Assembly: GCF_026616205.1 (NCBI RefSeq)
Contig: NZ_JANHGR010000001.1
Span: 744,001 to 808,000, forward strand
Length of the DNA stretch: 64,000 nucleotides
Direction: 5' to 3'
Origin: Halolamina litorea
Lineage (GTDB): Archaea > Halobacteriota > Halobacteria > Halobacteriales > Haloferacaceae
In this document: in pieces, positions 41,748 through 50,511 of the stretch
Layout of the letters: every line of letters begins with the position of its first letter
How positions within the stretch are numbered: the stretch's first letter is position 1
The notes under the pieces: generated by a model
The model's input: the letters and a program-made list of their open reading frames with translations, nothing else
Told to the model about the DNA's origin: nothing
The model's database searches: none
Made by a program: the position numbers and the translations under genes

Positions 41748-41786
41748 GAACAGGTCATTTATCCGACCTCTCAAAAACGGTTACGG

Positions 41787-42905
41787 TTACTGCACTGCCT
41801 CGTAGGCCTCCTCCATGATCGCCAGCGCCTCCTTCAGTTCCTCGGTGCCCGTCGCGTAGGAGATGCGGGCGTACCCCTCGCCGGCGTCGCCGAACGCCTC
41901 CCCGGGGACGACGACGACGCCGCGGGCGATACACTCGTCGACGAACCCTTCGGGCACTTCCGGCATGACGTAGAACGCGCCCTCCGGTTCGGGCACGTCG
42001 AGGCCGATCTCCCGGAGACCGTCGACGACGAGGTCGCGCCGCCGTTCGAAGCTCTCAGCCATCTCCCCGACCACGTCCTGTGGCCCGCTCAGGGCCTCGG
42101 CGGCGGCGTACTGCGCCGGCGCCGACGCGCAGGCCTGCACGTACTGGTGGACCCGGAGCATGCGCTCGATGCGGTCGGGTGTTGCCGCGACCCAGCCAAG
42201 CCGCCAGCCGGTCATCGAGTAGGTCTTCGAGCAGGAGTCGACGACGACGGTCTGCTCGGGGGCGAACTCGGCGGGCGAGCGGTGTTCGCCGTCGAAGACG
42301 ATCCGGCCGTACACTTCATCGGAGATACAGACCAGATCGTGCGCCTCGGCGATGCGGGCGAACGCCTCCACGTCTTCCGTCGGTGAGACGGCGCCGGTAG
42401 GGTTCCCGGGGCTGTTGACGACGAACGCCGCGGTGTCCTCGGTGACCGCGGCCTCGATAGCTTCGGGGTCGATGGTGAGGTCGTCCCGGACTGGCACGGG
42501 CACCGGCTCGGCACCGGTCAGTTTCGTCAGCGCGTCGTAGGCGACGAAGCCGGGGTCGGGGATGATGACCTCGTCGCCGGGGCCGACGTGGGCCTCCAGG
42601 GCGATGTGCAGGGCCTCGCTCCCGCCTGCGGTGGCGATCACCTGTTCGGGGTCGTACTCGAGGCCGAGGTCGCGTTCGTGTTTGGCGACGATCCCCTCGC
42701 GGAGTTCGGGGATCCCCTTGTTGCCGGTGTAGGCGTCGGTCTTCCCCGCCTCGATGGCGTCGACGGCCGCCGACCGCGCGTTGTCGGGCGTGGGGAAGTC
42801 GGGCTGACCGATCCCGAGGTTGATGGCGTCCTCACCGGCGGCTTCGAACACTTCCCTGATCCCGGAGATGGCGATGCGCTCCACGCGGTCGGCGAACTGG
42901 GGCAT
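41787..42905 (-). CDS. class I/II pyridoxal-phosphate aminotransferase
   Basis: 372 residues. Fold type I marks are INLGIGQPDFPTPDN near residue 29, TAGGSEALHIALEA, FVVNSPGNPTGAVSPTEDV, CISDEVYGRIVFDG and the PLP lysine in VVVDSCSKTYSMTGWRLGW near residue 236. It resembles archaeal aspartate/aromatic aminotransferases, which move amino groups between amino acids and 2-oxoglutarate. Specificity open; single gene. Confidence 0.92.
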   Translation of the reverse strand: MPQFADRVERIAISGIREVFEAAGEDAINLGIGQPDFPTPDNARSAAVDAIEAGKTDAYTGNKGIPELREGIVAKHERDLGLEYDPEQVIATAGGSEALHIALEAHVGPGDEVIIPDPGFVAYDALTKLTGAEPVPVPVRDDLTIDPEAIEAAVTEDTAAFVVNSPGNPTGAVSPTEDVEAFARIAEAHDLVCISDEVYGRIVFDGEHRSPAEFAPEQTVVVDSCSKTYSMTGWRLGWVAATPDRIERMLRVHQYVQACASAPAQYAAAEALSGPQDVVGEMAESFERRRDLVVDGLREIGLDVPEPEGAFYVMPEVPEGFVDECIARGVVVVPGEAFGDAGEGYARISYATGTEELKEALAIMEEAYEAVQ

Positions 42906-43100
42906 ACCCGGAGGTTGGCCGGAACCGCGTTAATGGTTCGCTCTCCGGCGGCCGAAGTTCCCGGCAGTTCTTGCAGCTTCCCCGGACGGCCTGCCGTGGC
43001 GTCGACCCGAGACAACGACGCCGTCACCGCTGTTGCCGGCGTCTGCCGGCCGAACCGGGCGTCATCGACCGAACGAGGTTCTCTCCGGCGACGAGTCGTG

Positions 43101-43107
43101 GTTAAGT
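43101..43107 (+). promoter_or_regulatory. TATA-like box GTTAAGT for the ABC operon
   Basis: About 25 bases before the ATG at 43129. The 223-base gap after the aminotransferase start holds nothing else I can identify. Confidence 0.4.
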
Positions 43108-43128
43108 GGCGGAGCGTAACCGTGCACA

Positions 43129-44160
43129 ATGAGTGAGCAGAGACGTGTCTCGCGGCGTGACGCGCTGAAGGCGACGGGTGCGACGGCGACGTTCGGGCTG
43201 GCCGGCTGCCTCGGCGGCGGCGGTTCGGAGGCGCTGAACGTGGCGTACATGCCGATCTACCCCGACATGCAGTACTTCGTGATGGAGGAGGAGGGCTACT
43301 TCGGCGAGATCGATGCGACCGTCGAGGGGACGGAGTTCTCGAGCGGGCCGGACATCGTGAAGGCCTACGCCTCCGGTGACATCGACGTGGCGATGTTCGG
43401 CATCGTCCCGGCGATGATCGTCATCGACCGCGGGATCGCCGCGCAGGTCGTCGCCGCCAACATCCAGGAGCCGATGGGGATCATCGGCCACGAGGAGTTC
43501 ACGGCGATGTGGGACCCCGAGAACCCCGCGGACTCCTTCGCCCAGTGGGCCGACGAGAAGGGTCGGCCCTTCGAGTTCGGCACCTTCCCGCAGGGCTCGG
43601 TGCCGGACATCCTGCTTCGCTACTGGCTCTCCGACGAACTGGGGATCGATCCGGCCGCCAACGAGAACGTCGAGATCACCGGGCTCGGCGGCGCCAGCGC
43701 GACGTTCCAGGGGCTCGCCAACGGCGAGGTCGACGGCACGTCGATCATGGAGCCGGTGCCGACGAAGATCCAGAACGCTGGCCTCCCCTACGAGTTCGTC
43801 GCCACCTCGGGTGAGTTCATGCCCGGTCAGCCAGCGGCGGTGACGCTGATGACCGACGAGGTCCGGAACTCGGACACGGGCAGCCAGTTCGTCCAGCAGC
43901 ACCAGCGCGCGACGGAGTTCGTCAACGACAACCGCGAGACGGCCGCCGAACACGCCAGCACCGTCATCGGCGAGTCCTCGCTCGCCCCCGAGACCGCGAA
44001 ACAGGCGATGGACTCCCCGCTCTCGAACTTCATTACCGACCCGCACGCCATCGAGGGCGGCACCGAGGCGTTCGCTCAGTACGCCGCCGATCTCGGTAAG
44101 ACCGACGCCGAACTCACGACCGAGGAGATATTCGACTACTCGCTCTACGACGGGCTCTGA
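43129..44160 (+). CDS. ABC importer substrate-binding lipoprotein, NitT/TauT (SsuA-like) family
   Basis: 343 residues. A twin-arginine signal (VSRRDALKATGATATFGLAGC) places the lipid-bearing cysteine at 27. The mature protein has the NMT1/SsuA-like pattern LNVAYMPIYPDMQYFVMEEEGYFGE, SGPDIVKAYASGDIDVAMFGIVPAMI and GLANGEVDGTSIMEPVP. Members bind taurine, alkanesulfonates, nitrate, bicarbonate or thiamine precursors; the ligand cannot be read here. First gene of a three-gene operon, overlapping the permease by one base. Confidence 0.9.
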   Translation: MSEQRRVSRRDALKATGATATFGLAGCLGGGGSEALNVAYMPIYPDMQYFVMEEEGYFGEIDATVEGTEFSSGPDIVKAYASGDIDVAMFGIVPAMIVIDRGIAAQVVAANIQEPMGIIGHEEFTAMWDPENPADSFAQWADEKGRPFEFGTFPQGSVPDILLRYWLSDELGIDPAANENVEITGLGGASATFQGLANGEVDGTSIMEPVPTKIQNAGLPYEFVATSGEFMPGQPAAVTLMTDEVRNSDTGSQFVQQHQRATEFVNDNRETAAEHASTVIGESSLAPETAKQAMDSPLSNFITDPHAIEGGTEAFAQYAADLGKTDAELTTEEIFDYSLYDGL

Positions 44161-44951
44161 TGAGCGGGGGCCTCGAAACCGATCTGGGGACCGAGTTCGG
44201 CGGCGGCGAGTACGACCTGCACCGCCTCGGGCTCGGCGCCGCCGGCGTCGTCGCGTTCGTCCTCGTCTGGGAGATCGCGTCGTGGTTCAACCCCGCGTAC
44301 GTGCTCCCCTCGCCCCGGGCCGTCGCCGACGTGTTCGTCGTCGAACTCCGTTCGGGCGCGATGCTGACCGCGCTCATGGCCAGCGTCACCCACTGGCTCC
44401 CCGGCACCGTCGTCGGCACGACGCTGGGAATCGCACTGGGCGTGACGATGGCCTACAGCGACCTCGCCGACGACCTCGCGACGCCGATCGTCCGGGTCCT
44501 CCGGCCGGTGCCGCCGCTGGCGCTGATCGGGTTCGCCATCGCGTGGATCGGGCTGAACCACGCCGGCGCGGCGTTCATCATCGCCGCCGGCGCGTTCTGG
44601 ATCAACTACTACGCGGCCTACGGCGGCGTCGACGGCGTCTCGGCGGAGTTCCTCGACGTGGCCCGCTCGCTCGGCGTCGACACCGACCTCGGACTGATCC
44701 GGAAGGTCGTGCTCCCCTCGGCGCTCCCCGAAATCCTCACCGGGATCCGGACCGGGATCGGGCGGTGCTGGATGCTCATCATCGCCGCCGAACTGATGGG
44801 CGTGCCCGGCCTCGGCCGGGAGCTCTACACCGCCTCCCAGAACCTCTCTGTCGACGCCGTGCTCGCGTACATCCTGGTGATGAGTCTGGTCTATCTCGTG
44901 CTCGACACGGCTGTGGGTCTCGTTCAGAACCGGGTGTTGGCGTGGCAATGA
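44160..44951 (+). CDS. ABC importer permease, NitT/TauT family
   Basis: 263 residues, ATG overlapping the previous stop. Six membrane helices and the EAA loop YGGVDGVSAEFLDVARSLGVDTD with downstream LPEILTGIRTGIGRCWMLIIAAELMG, typical of SsuC/TauC permeases. It begins without a signal peptide. Its TGA overlaps the ATPase ATG (ATGA). Confidence 0.93.
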   Translation: MSGGLETDLGTEFGGGEYDLHRLGLGAAGVVAFVLVWEIASWFNPAYVLPSPRAVADVFVVELRSGAMLTALMASVTHWLPGTVVGTTLGIALGVTMAYSDLADDLATPIVRVLRPVPPLALIGFAIAWIGLNHAGAAFIIAAGAFWINYYAAYGGVDGVSAEFLDVARSLGVDTDLGLIRKVVLPSALPEILTGIRTGIGRCWMLIIAAELMGVPGLGRELYTASQNLSVDAVLAYILVMSLVYLVLDTAVGLVQNRVLAWQ

Positions 44952-45703
44952 GCGGTGAAAACCGCGTCGTCGTCGACGGCGTCTCGAAGGTCTACGACGA
45001 CGGCGGCGACGGTGGCGTCCGCGCGCTGGACGGCGTGGACTTCGGCGTCGAGGACGGCGAGTTCGTCTGCATCGTCGGCCCGTCGGGCTGTGGGAAGACG
45101 ACGCTGTTCCGGATCATCGGCGGGCTGGAGCCGGCGACGGTCGGCGAGGTCAGGCTCTCCGGCGACCCCGTGATCGAGCCGTCGCCCGACCTCGGGATCG
45201 TCTTCCAGGAGTACCACCTGTTCCCGTGGCGGAGCGTCCGCGGGAACGTCGCGTTCGGGCTGGAGCAGCAGGGCGTCGACGCCGACTCACGTGAGCAACG
45301 GGTCGCCGAGATGCTCGACCTCGTCGGGCTCGAAGGGTTCGCCGAGAGCTACCCGAAGGGACTCTCCGGCGGCATGAAGCAGCGAGTCGGGATCGCTCGC
45401 GCGCTCGCCGTCGACCCCGAGATCCTGCTGATGGACGAGCCCTTCGGCAGCGTCGACGCCCAGACCCGGTCGATGCTGCACGCGGAACTGCTGTCTATCT
45501 GGCGCGAGACCGGGAAGACGGTGCTGTTCGTCACCCACGACGTCGACGAGGCGGTGACGCTCGCCGATCGGATCGTCGTGATGGAACCCAGCCCGGGACA
45601 GGTGCAGGAGGTCGTCGACGTGGGCCTCGGCCGGCCCCGAGAGCGAACCGACGAGGCGTTCGCGGAGAAAGTCGAATACGTCCGCGGGCTGATCAGCGAG
45701 TAG
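44948..45703 (+). CDS. ABC importer ATPase, NitT/TauT family
   Basis: 251 residues with Walker A GPSGCGKTT near residue 43, Q-loop FQEYHLFPWRSV, signature LSGGMKQRV, Walker B ILLMDEPFGSVDAQTR and H-loop FVTHDVDEAV. The FPWR-x-V motif is common in SsuB/TauB-type ATPases. It powers the importer with the two upstream genes and ends the operon. No regulator or metabolic gene for the substrate is adjacent. Confidence 0.95.
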   Translation: MSGENRVVVDGVSKVYDDGGDGGVRALDGVDFGVEDGEFVCIVGPSGCGKTTLFRIIGGLEPATVGEVRLSGDPVIEPSPDLGIVFQEYHLFPWRSVRGNVAFGLEQQGVDADSREQRVAEMLDLVGLEGFAESYPKGLSGGMKQRVGIARALAVDPEILLMDEPFGSVDAQTRSMLHAELLSIWRETGKTVLFVTHDVDEAVTLADRIVVMEPSPGQVQEVVDVGLGRPRERTDEAFAEKVEYVRGLISE

Positions 45704-45721
45704 TCGGGTGGGTCCCGTTTT

Positions 45722-46165
45722 TCACTGTCCGGTGTCCCGGATGACGTACGTGTCGGACGCCTTGTCGAAGAGCCGCTGATTGTCGTCGTTCACCGCGATT
45801 GTGGCCATACCGACCAGCCACGTCGGCCAGCCGCCGAACAGCGCTGGGATGTTCCGCCCGAACGCTTGTCCGTAGTGAATCTCGCGCCCGTCCCGACTGA
45901 CGACGCGAACGTTCATCGCCATCTTCCCGAGGGTCTTGCCGTAGCGTCCCTCCAACAGCGTTCCGTAGCCGAGCGCGACGCCGACGAACGTGACGACGCC
46001 GAGGAACTCGGCTTCGGCAGGATCGGTGACGGGTAGGAGGCCCACGAGGGTGACGATGACGGCGACCATCAGGAAGAACATCGCCACGAGGTCGATCAGT
46101 TGGGCGACGATCCGCGCGCCGAGCACGTTCACGTCGCCGGGGTACGAACCGGACCGGGAGGGCAT
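45722..46165 (-). CDS. RDD family membrane protein
   Basis: 147 residues with the RDD arrangement: VLGARIVAQLIDLVAMFFLM (R and the D of the first helix), a second helix, and YGTLLEGRYGKTLGKMAMNVRVVSRDG. Two to three transmembrane helices. The family has been linked to Na+/H+ antiport in some cases, otherwise unknown. Convergent with the ABC operon, 18 bases apart. Confidence 0.85.
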   Translation of the reverse strand: MPSRSGSYPGDVNVLGARIVAQLIDLVAMFFLMVAVIVTLVGLLPVTDPAEAEFLGVVTFVGVALGYGTLLEGRYGKTLGKMAMNVRVVSRDGREIHYGQAFGRNIPALFGGWPTWLVGMATIAVNDDNQRLFDKASDTYVIRDTGQ

Positions 46166-46196
46166 GGGTAGCCCACCGGCCCACGACGCGAAAAGA

Positions 46197-46346
46197 CTAC
46201 TCCTCGATTTCGTCCCGCAGCGTCTCGATGCGGGTTTCCAGCTGTGAGAGCGCCACGTCGGCGTTCATGTAGCCCTGATCGTACTCGCTATACACCTTGT
46301 CGGCGGCGTCGAGGAACGCCGAGACGGCGTCGCTGTCGTCGCTCAT
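46197..46346 (-). CDS. small acidic helical protein, 49 residues
   Basis: From the ATG at 46346: MSDDSDAVSAFLDAADKVYSE continuing to LSQLETRIETLRDEIEE. Heptad spacing of Leu/Ile in the second half suggests a short coiled coil and thus a dimer. Codon use is that of a real gene. It is divergent from the XPB helicase gene and 31 bases upstream of the RDD gene on the same strand. Function unknown. Confidence 0.65.
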   Translation of the reverse strand: MSDDSDAVSAFLDAADKVYSEYDQGYMNADVALSQLETRIETLRDEIEE

Positions 46347-46428
46347 GGCTCTCGATACCGGCCCCGTCGTGGTAAGCCGTTCGGCACGACCCCGAAATCC
46401 ACAAGCGCCGGGGCGGTCAAGCCGGGGT

Positions 46429-47802
46429 ATGACGCTCACGCTCCGCTTCGAGGACGGGACGGTTCGGGCCGTGAGCAGCGGCGAGGGCGACGACGCGGCG
46501 TCAACGCTCGGCGAACTCGACGACGAACACGACTACCTCCACGGCGACGACCGCAGCGGCGGCTACCGGACGCCGGCGTACCGCTACAGCGACCTCAAGG
46601 ACGCCCTCGACGAGCGGGGTGTCGACTATGTGGATCAGGTACTCGACACCGAACGGCTCGATCTCTCGACGCGCTATCAACTCAGAGAGTACCAGCAGGA
46701 GGCCCTCGATGCGTGGCGCGACGCCGGCGACCGCGGCGTGGTGGAACTCCCGACCGGCGCGGGGAAGACGGTGCTCGCCATCGCCGCGATGGCGGCGCTC
46801 GGCGTGCCGACGCTGGTGGTCGTGCCGACCGTCGACCTGCTCGATCAGTGGCGCCGCGAACTGGAAGCCGAGTTCGACGTACCGATCGGGCAGTTCGGCG
46901 GCGGCGAACAGCGACGGGAGCCGATCACCGTCTCAACGTACGACTCGGCGTACCTGAAAGCCCACGACGTGGGCGGGTCGTTCGGCTTCGTCGTCTTCGA
47001 CGAGGTCCACCACCTCGGCGGCGAGGGCTACCGCGAGATCGCGCGGCTGCTCGCGGCGCCCGCGCGGCTGGGCCTGACGGCGACGTTCGAGCGCCCCGAC
47101 GGCGCTCACGAGCAGATCGTCGACCTCGTCGGCCCGCGGGTGTACGCGCTCGACGCGGACGACCTCGCCGGCGAACACCTCGCCGACTACGAGATCCGGC
47201 GGATCGAAGTCGATCTGACCGCGGCGGAGCGCGAGGCCTACGACGAGGCTCAGGGCACGTTCGTCGACTACCTCAAGCGCTCGGGCATCTCGATGAACCG
47301 CGGGAGCGACTATCAGGAGTTGGTGAAACGCTCCGGCCGCGATCCGCAGGCTCGTGCGGCGCTGTTGGCCAAGCAGCGCGCCCGGCGGATCGTCCGCGAA
47401 GCGGACCGGAAGGTCGCGGAGTTGGGAACGCTGCTGGACCGCCACCGCGAGGATCGGGTGATCGTCTTCACCGCGAGCACGGACTTGGTCTACCGGCTCT
47501 CCGAGCGCTACCTCTTGCCGGCGATCACCAACGAGACCGGCGCGCCCGAGCGTCGAGAGATCCTCGATCGCTTCCGCTCGGGGGAGTACTCGCGGGTCGT
47601 GACCGCGAACGTCCTCGACGAGGGCGTCGACGTGCCGGACGCGAACGTCGCCGTCCTGCTCGCCGGGTCGGGGAGCGAGCGGGAGTTCACCCAGCGGCTG
47701 GGACGGATCCTGCGTCCCAACGCCGACGGCTCGCAGGCGCTGCTCTACGAGGTGGTGAGCGAGGAGACCGCCGAGGAGCGTGTCGCCGAGCGCCGCCGCT
47801 AG
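46429..47802 (+). CDS. XPB-like (Rad25) DNA helicase
   Basis: 457 residues from the ATG at 46429. After a damage-recognition-like N-terminal domain come Walker A (LPTGAGKT near residue 108), DEVHH, motif III-like LTATFERPDG, a thumb-like insertion (LKRSGISMNRGSDYQELVKRSG), and helicase C motifs (VIVFTASTDLVYRL, VTANVLDEGVDVPDANVAVLL, EFTQRLGRILRP). Archaeal XPB opens DNA with the nuclease Bax1, encoded 0.65 kb downstream. The RED motif of archaeal XPB reads R-P-D here. Its stop overlaps the convergent lipoprotein stop in the shared CTAG. Confidence 0.92.
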   Translation: MTLTLRFEDGTVRAVSSGEGDDAASTLGELDDEHDYLHGDDRSGGYRTPAYRYSDLKDALDERGVDYVDQVLDTERLDLSTRYQLREYQQEALDAWRDAGDRGVVELPTGAGKTVLAIAAMAALGVPTLVVVPTVDLLDQWRRELEAEFDVPIGQFGGGEQRREPITVSTYDSAYLKAHDVGGSFGFVVFDEVHHLGGEGYREIARLLAAPARLGLTATFERPDGAHEQIVDLVGPRVYALDADDLAGEHLADYEIRRIEVDLTAAEREAYDEAQGTFVDYLKRSGISMNRGSDYQELVKRSGRDPQARAALLAKQRARRIVREADRKVAELGTLLDRHREDRVIVFTASTDLVYRLSERYLLPAITNETGAPERREILDRFRSGEYSRVVTANVLDEGVDVPDANVAVLLAGSGSEREFTQRLGRILRPNADGSQALLYEVVSEETAEERVAERRR

Positions 47803-48221
47803 ATCTCGCCCTCCCAGCCGTAGGAGAGGCTCCCCTGCCCGGCCCACTCCTCGTAGGGCACGTCGAAGACGAGTTCGAACTCGGCCTCGGCGTCGCCGTC
47901 GAGTGAGACCTCCCGGCGGGCCTCGTACTCGGTCTCGCCCGAGTCGGCGTTCACGGTCGCACGACCGACGAGCACGTCGCTCCGGGTGGCCCCGACGGTG
48001 TTCTCGACGGTGATCACGAACACGAGCGAGCCGTCGTCTCCCTCTCGTGGGACCGCGTCGACGATCCGGAGGTCCCGGCCGCCGCCACCGCCGCCGGCGG
48101 GTTCGCCGCCCTCCGGCGTCGTCGGGGGGTTTCGGGGGCCGGAGCCGTCGCTGGGCCCTACACAGCCAGCGAGCGCGACCGCGGCCAACGGAAGGAACTG
48201 TCGTCGCTGCACGGTGGCCAC
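47799..48221 (-). CDS. small Tat-exported lipoprotein between XPB and Bax1 genes
   Basis: 140 residues, GTG start at 48221 (or the in-frame GTG at 48212). The signal VQRRQFLPLAAVALAGC ends in a lipobox cysteine at 20; a Gly/Pro linker follows, then a beta-sandwich-like domain (DGSLVFVITVENTVGATRSDVLVGR and DAEAEFELVFDVPYEEW) typical of extracellular FxLYD/Ig-like modules. It is antisense to the two repair genes around it and probably unrelated to them. Confidence 0.72.
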   Translation of the reverse strand: MATVQRRQFLPLAAVALAGCVGPSDGSGPRNPPTTPEGGEPAGGGGGGRDLRIVDAVPREGDDGSLVFVITVENTVGATRSDVLVGRATVNADSGETEYEARREVSLDGDAEAEFELVFDVPYEEWAGQGSLSYGWEGEI

Positions 48222-48447
48222 TGTGCGGGGTGGACAATCAGCGTTCCCCTTACCGACGCCTCGCTGGCGGCCAGCGACGGTTATGCGAACAGGCGGCGCG
48301 CGTCGCTCCGCGGGGGGTGCGCCACACGCCCGTCTCGGCCGCCCCGCGGCGTCGGTCAGCGAATCACGGGGAGTGGTCCCGCCATCGTACTTGAGTTCTC
48401 GGGCCCCGCTCCGGCGGCGTTTTACCGGCCCCCCGCCAACGCCGGGT

Positions 48448-49992
48448 GTGCTGCGGAAGGAACACCTCCGGGTGTCGCGGGCCGGCGGCGGCTACCACCC
48501 ACAGTTCACCGACGAGGGCGACCGCGCGCTGGCGGCGAGCCTGCTGGGGACGTTTCAGGGCCACGTCGGCGAGCGTCGGGCGACGCTCCGGGAGGCACTC
48601 GACGACGCCGAACGCGGGGCCGACTCGTTCAAACTGGTCCGCGGGCTGGCGGCGCTGTTGGAGCGCGAAGCGACGTTCGAGACCCGGGCGGCGGTGCCAC
48701 CGCAGCGGACCCGGCGGGTCGTCTTCGAGAGTGCCGAGTCCGTCGGCGTCGCGAGCGAGGACGAGCGCACGGAGGCGCTCTCGCTCGCCGCCGATCGCCT
48801 CGGCGTCGACGCCGACACAGTCGAGCGGTCACTCTACGCCGACCGCGACGAGAACCAACTCCTCGCGGCGTTCGAGCCGCGCTGGAGCCCCGAAACGCTG
48901 TTGGAGCAGTACGACCTTTCGCTGGCCCAGACCGCGCTGTTCGACGCCACCGAGGTCCGCGTCCGCTCCTCGGAGCCGGCCGACCTCGTGAGCGCCGTGA
49001 AGCGGTTGGGGCTGATGTACGAGGTCCGGCATACCGACGACGGCCGGGAACTGGTCGTTACCGGGCCGGACTCGCTGTTCCGGGCGACCCGGCGCTACGG
49101 CACCTCGTTCGCGCGGCTGCTGCGCTCGGTGGCCAAGACCGACGACTGGCGGCTCTCGGCGACCATCGACGACCGCGGGCGCGAGCGGACGATGACGCTC
49201 ACCGACGCCGACGTGTCCGTGCCGGGCGTCGAACCGATCTCGGAGCCGACCTACGACTCCGCGGTCGAGTCGGAGTTCGCGGCGGCCTTCGCGAGCCTCG
49301 ACACCGACTGGGAGCTCGTCCGCGAGCCCGAACCTTTGGAGACCGGCACCCGCGTGATGATTCCGGACTTCGCGTTCGACTACGCACCGGCCGGCGCCGA
49401 CGTGGGCACCGTGGCCGAGCGTTTCCGCGTCTACTTCGAGATCATGGGGTTCTGGACGCCCGAGTACGTCGAGAAGAAGCTCTCGCAGTTGGAGACTGTC
49501 GAGGACGTGGAACTCCTCGTCGCCGTTGACGAGTCCCTGGCCGCGAGCGAGGCGATCGAGGCTCGGGACCACCGCGCGATCCCCTACGCCGGCTCGGTGC
49601 GCGTGAAGGACGTACTCGACGCGCTGCGGGCGTTCGAGGCCGGCCTCGTCGCCGACGCGGCCGCCGACCTCCCCGACCAGATCGTCCCCGAGGCCGACGC
49701 GATCGGGCTGGAGGAACTGGCCGCCGAGTACGGCGTAAGCGTCGACGCCGTCGAGGGCAAGTCGTTCCCCGAACACCGCCTCGTCGGGCGAACGCTCGTC
49801 CGACCCACGGTTCTCGATGCGGCCGGCGAGGGAATCGAGGCCGGCATGTCCCTCGCCGACGCCGAGGAGCGACTGGCCGAGCACGGTATCACCGACGCCT
49901 CCGCGGCGCTCTCGGCGCTCGGCTATCGGGTCGAGTGGGAGGGGCTCAGCGGCGGGACCGTTCGGGAGAAGGCGGAGTCGACGGCGGAGTAG
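48448..49992 (+). CDS. Bax1 nuclease (DUF790), XPB partner
   Basis: 514 residues from the GTG at 48448 (VLRKEHLRVSRAGGGYHP). The C-terminal PD-(D/E)xK-like core is visible: IPDFAFDY with D307, FRVYFEIMGFWTPEYVEKK with E331 and K343. DUF790 is the family of Bax1, which forms a complex with XPB and cuts 3-prime of damage bubbles in archaeal excision repair. In many archaea the two genes are adjacent; here a lipoprotein gene is inserted antisense between them. Length is normal. Confidence 0.9.
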   Translation: MLRKEHLRVSRAGGGYHPQFTDEGDRALAASLLGTFQGHVGERRATLREALDDAERGADSFKLVRGLAALLEREATFETRAAVPPQRTRRVVFESAESVGVASEDERTEALSLAADRLGVDADTVERSLYADRDENQLLAAFEPRWSPETLLEQYDLSLAQTALFDATEVRVRSSEPADLVSAVKRLGLMYEVRHTDDGRELVVTGPDSLFRATRRYGTSFARLLRSVAKTDDWRLSATIDDRGRERTMTLTDADVSVPGVEPISEPTYDSAVESEFAAAFASLDTDWELVREPEPLETGTRVMIPDFAFDYAPAGADVGTVAERFRVYFEIMGFWTPEYVEKKLSQLETVEDVELLVAVDESLAASEAIEARDHRAIPYAGSVRVKDVLDALRAFEAGLVADAAADLPDQIVPEADAIGLEELAAEYGVSVDAVEGKSFPEHRLVGRTLVRPTVLDAAGEGIEAGMSLADAEERLAEHGITDASAALSALGYRVEWEGLSGGTVREKAESTAE

Positions 49993-50511
49993 TCAGTCCA
50001 GCACGGCCAGGTCTTCCTGATACCCCTTGGGAACCCGCGAGCGGAGTTCGCCGTGGAGGTAGAGCCCCACCCCAATCGGCTCGCGCTCGCCGGCGAGCTC
50101 GTGGGCGGCGATCAGGTAGCCCCAGTCGCCGTCCCAGCGGTCGAGCTGCTGGTCGTGGCCGGCGGCGAACGCCGACGCCTCACCGGGTTCGAGTTCGATC
50201 ACGTTCTTCGTCGCGTCGCGGGCGAAGCGCTTGACGCCGGTTGTGGTGGGTTTCCAGTGCTCCTGTCGGGTCCGGAGGACGGTCATCCCCAGCCCCTCGA
50301 CGCGGATCGGCGACGGGAGGTCGGCGCTGAACGCCCAGATCTTCCCCGATCCCTTCTCCCAGAAGGTGACGTCCTCGAACGTCTCGGGGTCGACGCCGAA
50401 GCGCTCTTCCCACCAGTCGACGACCTCCTCGCGGGAGGCCCGTCCCTCGACCTCGCGGTCGGCGGGCGTCGCCGGCAGTCGATCGAAACGCTGGCCGTCG
50501 TTCTCGCTCAT
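49993..50511 (-). CDS. PUA-like protein resembling the RsmF C-terminal domain
   Basis: 172 residues from the ATG at 50511, overlapping the stop of the upstream methyltransferase by four bases. The sequence (FWEKGSGKIWAFS, PIRVEGLGMTVLRTRQEHWKPTT, WGYLIAAHELAGE and GVGLYLHGELRSRVPKGYQ) follows the pattern of the methyltransferase-associated PUA domain at the C-terminus of bacterial RsmF. It most likely provides RNA binding for the overlapping enzyme. Confidence 0.8.
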   Translation of the reverse strand: MSENDGQRFDRLPATPADREVEGRASREEVVDWWEERFGVDPETFEDVTFWEKGSGKIWAFSADLPSPIRVEGLGMTVLRTRQEHWKPTTTGVKRFARDATKNVIELEPGEASAFAAGHDQQLDRWDGDWGYLIAAHELAGEREPIGVGLYLHGELRSRVPKGYQEDLAVLD

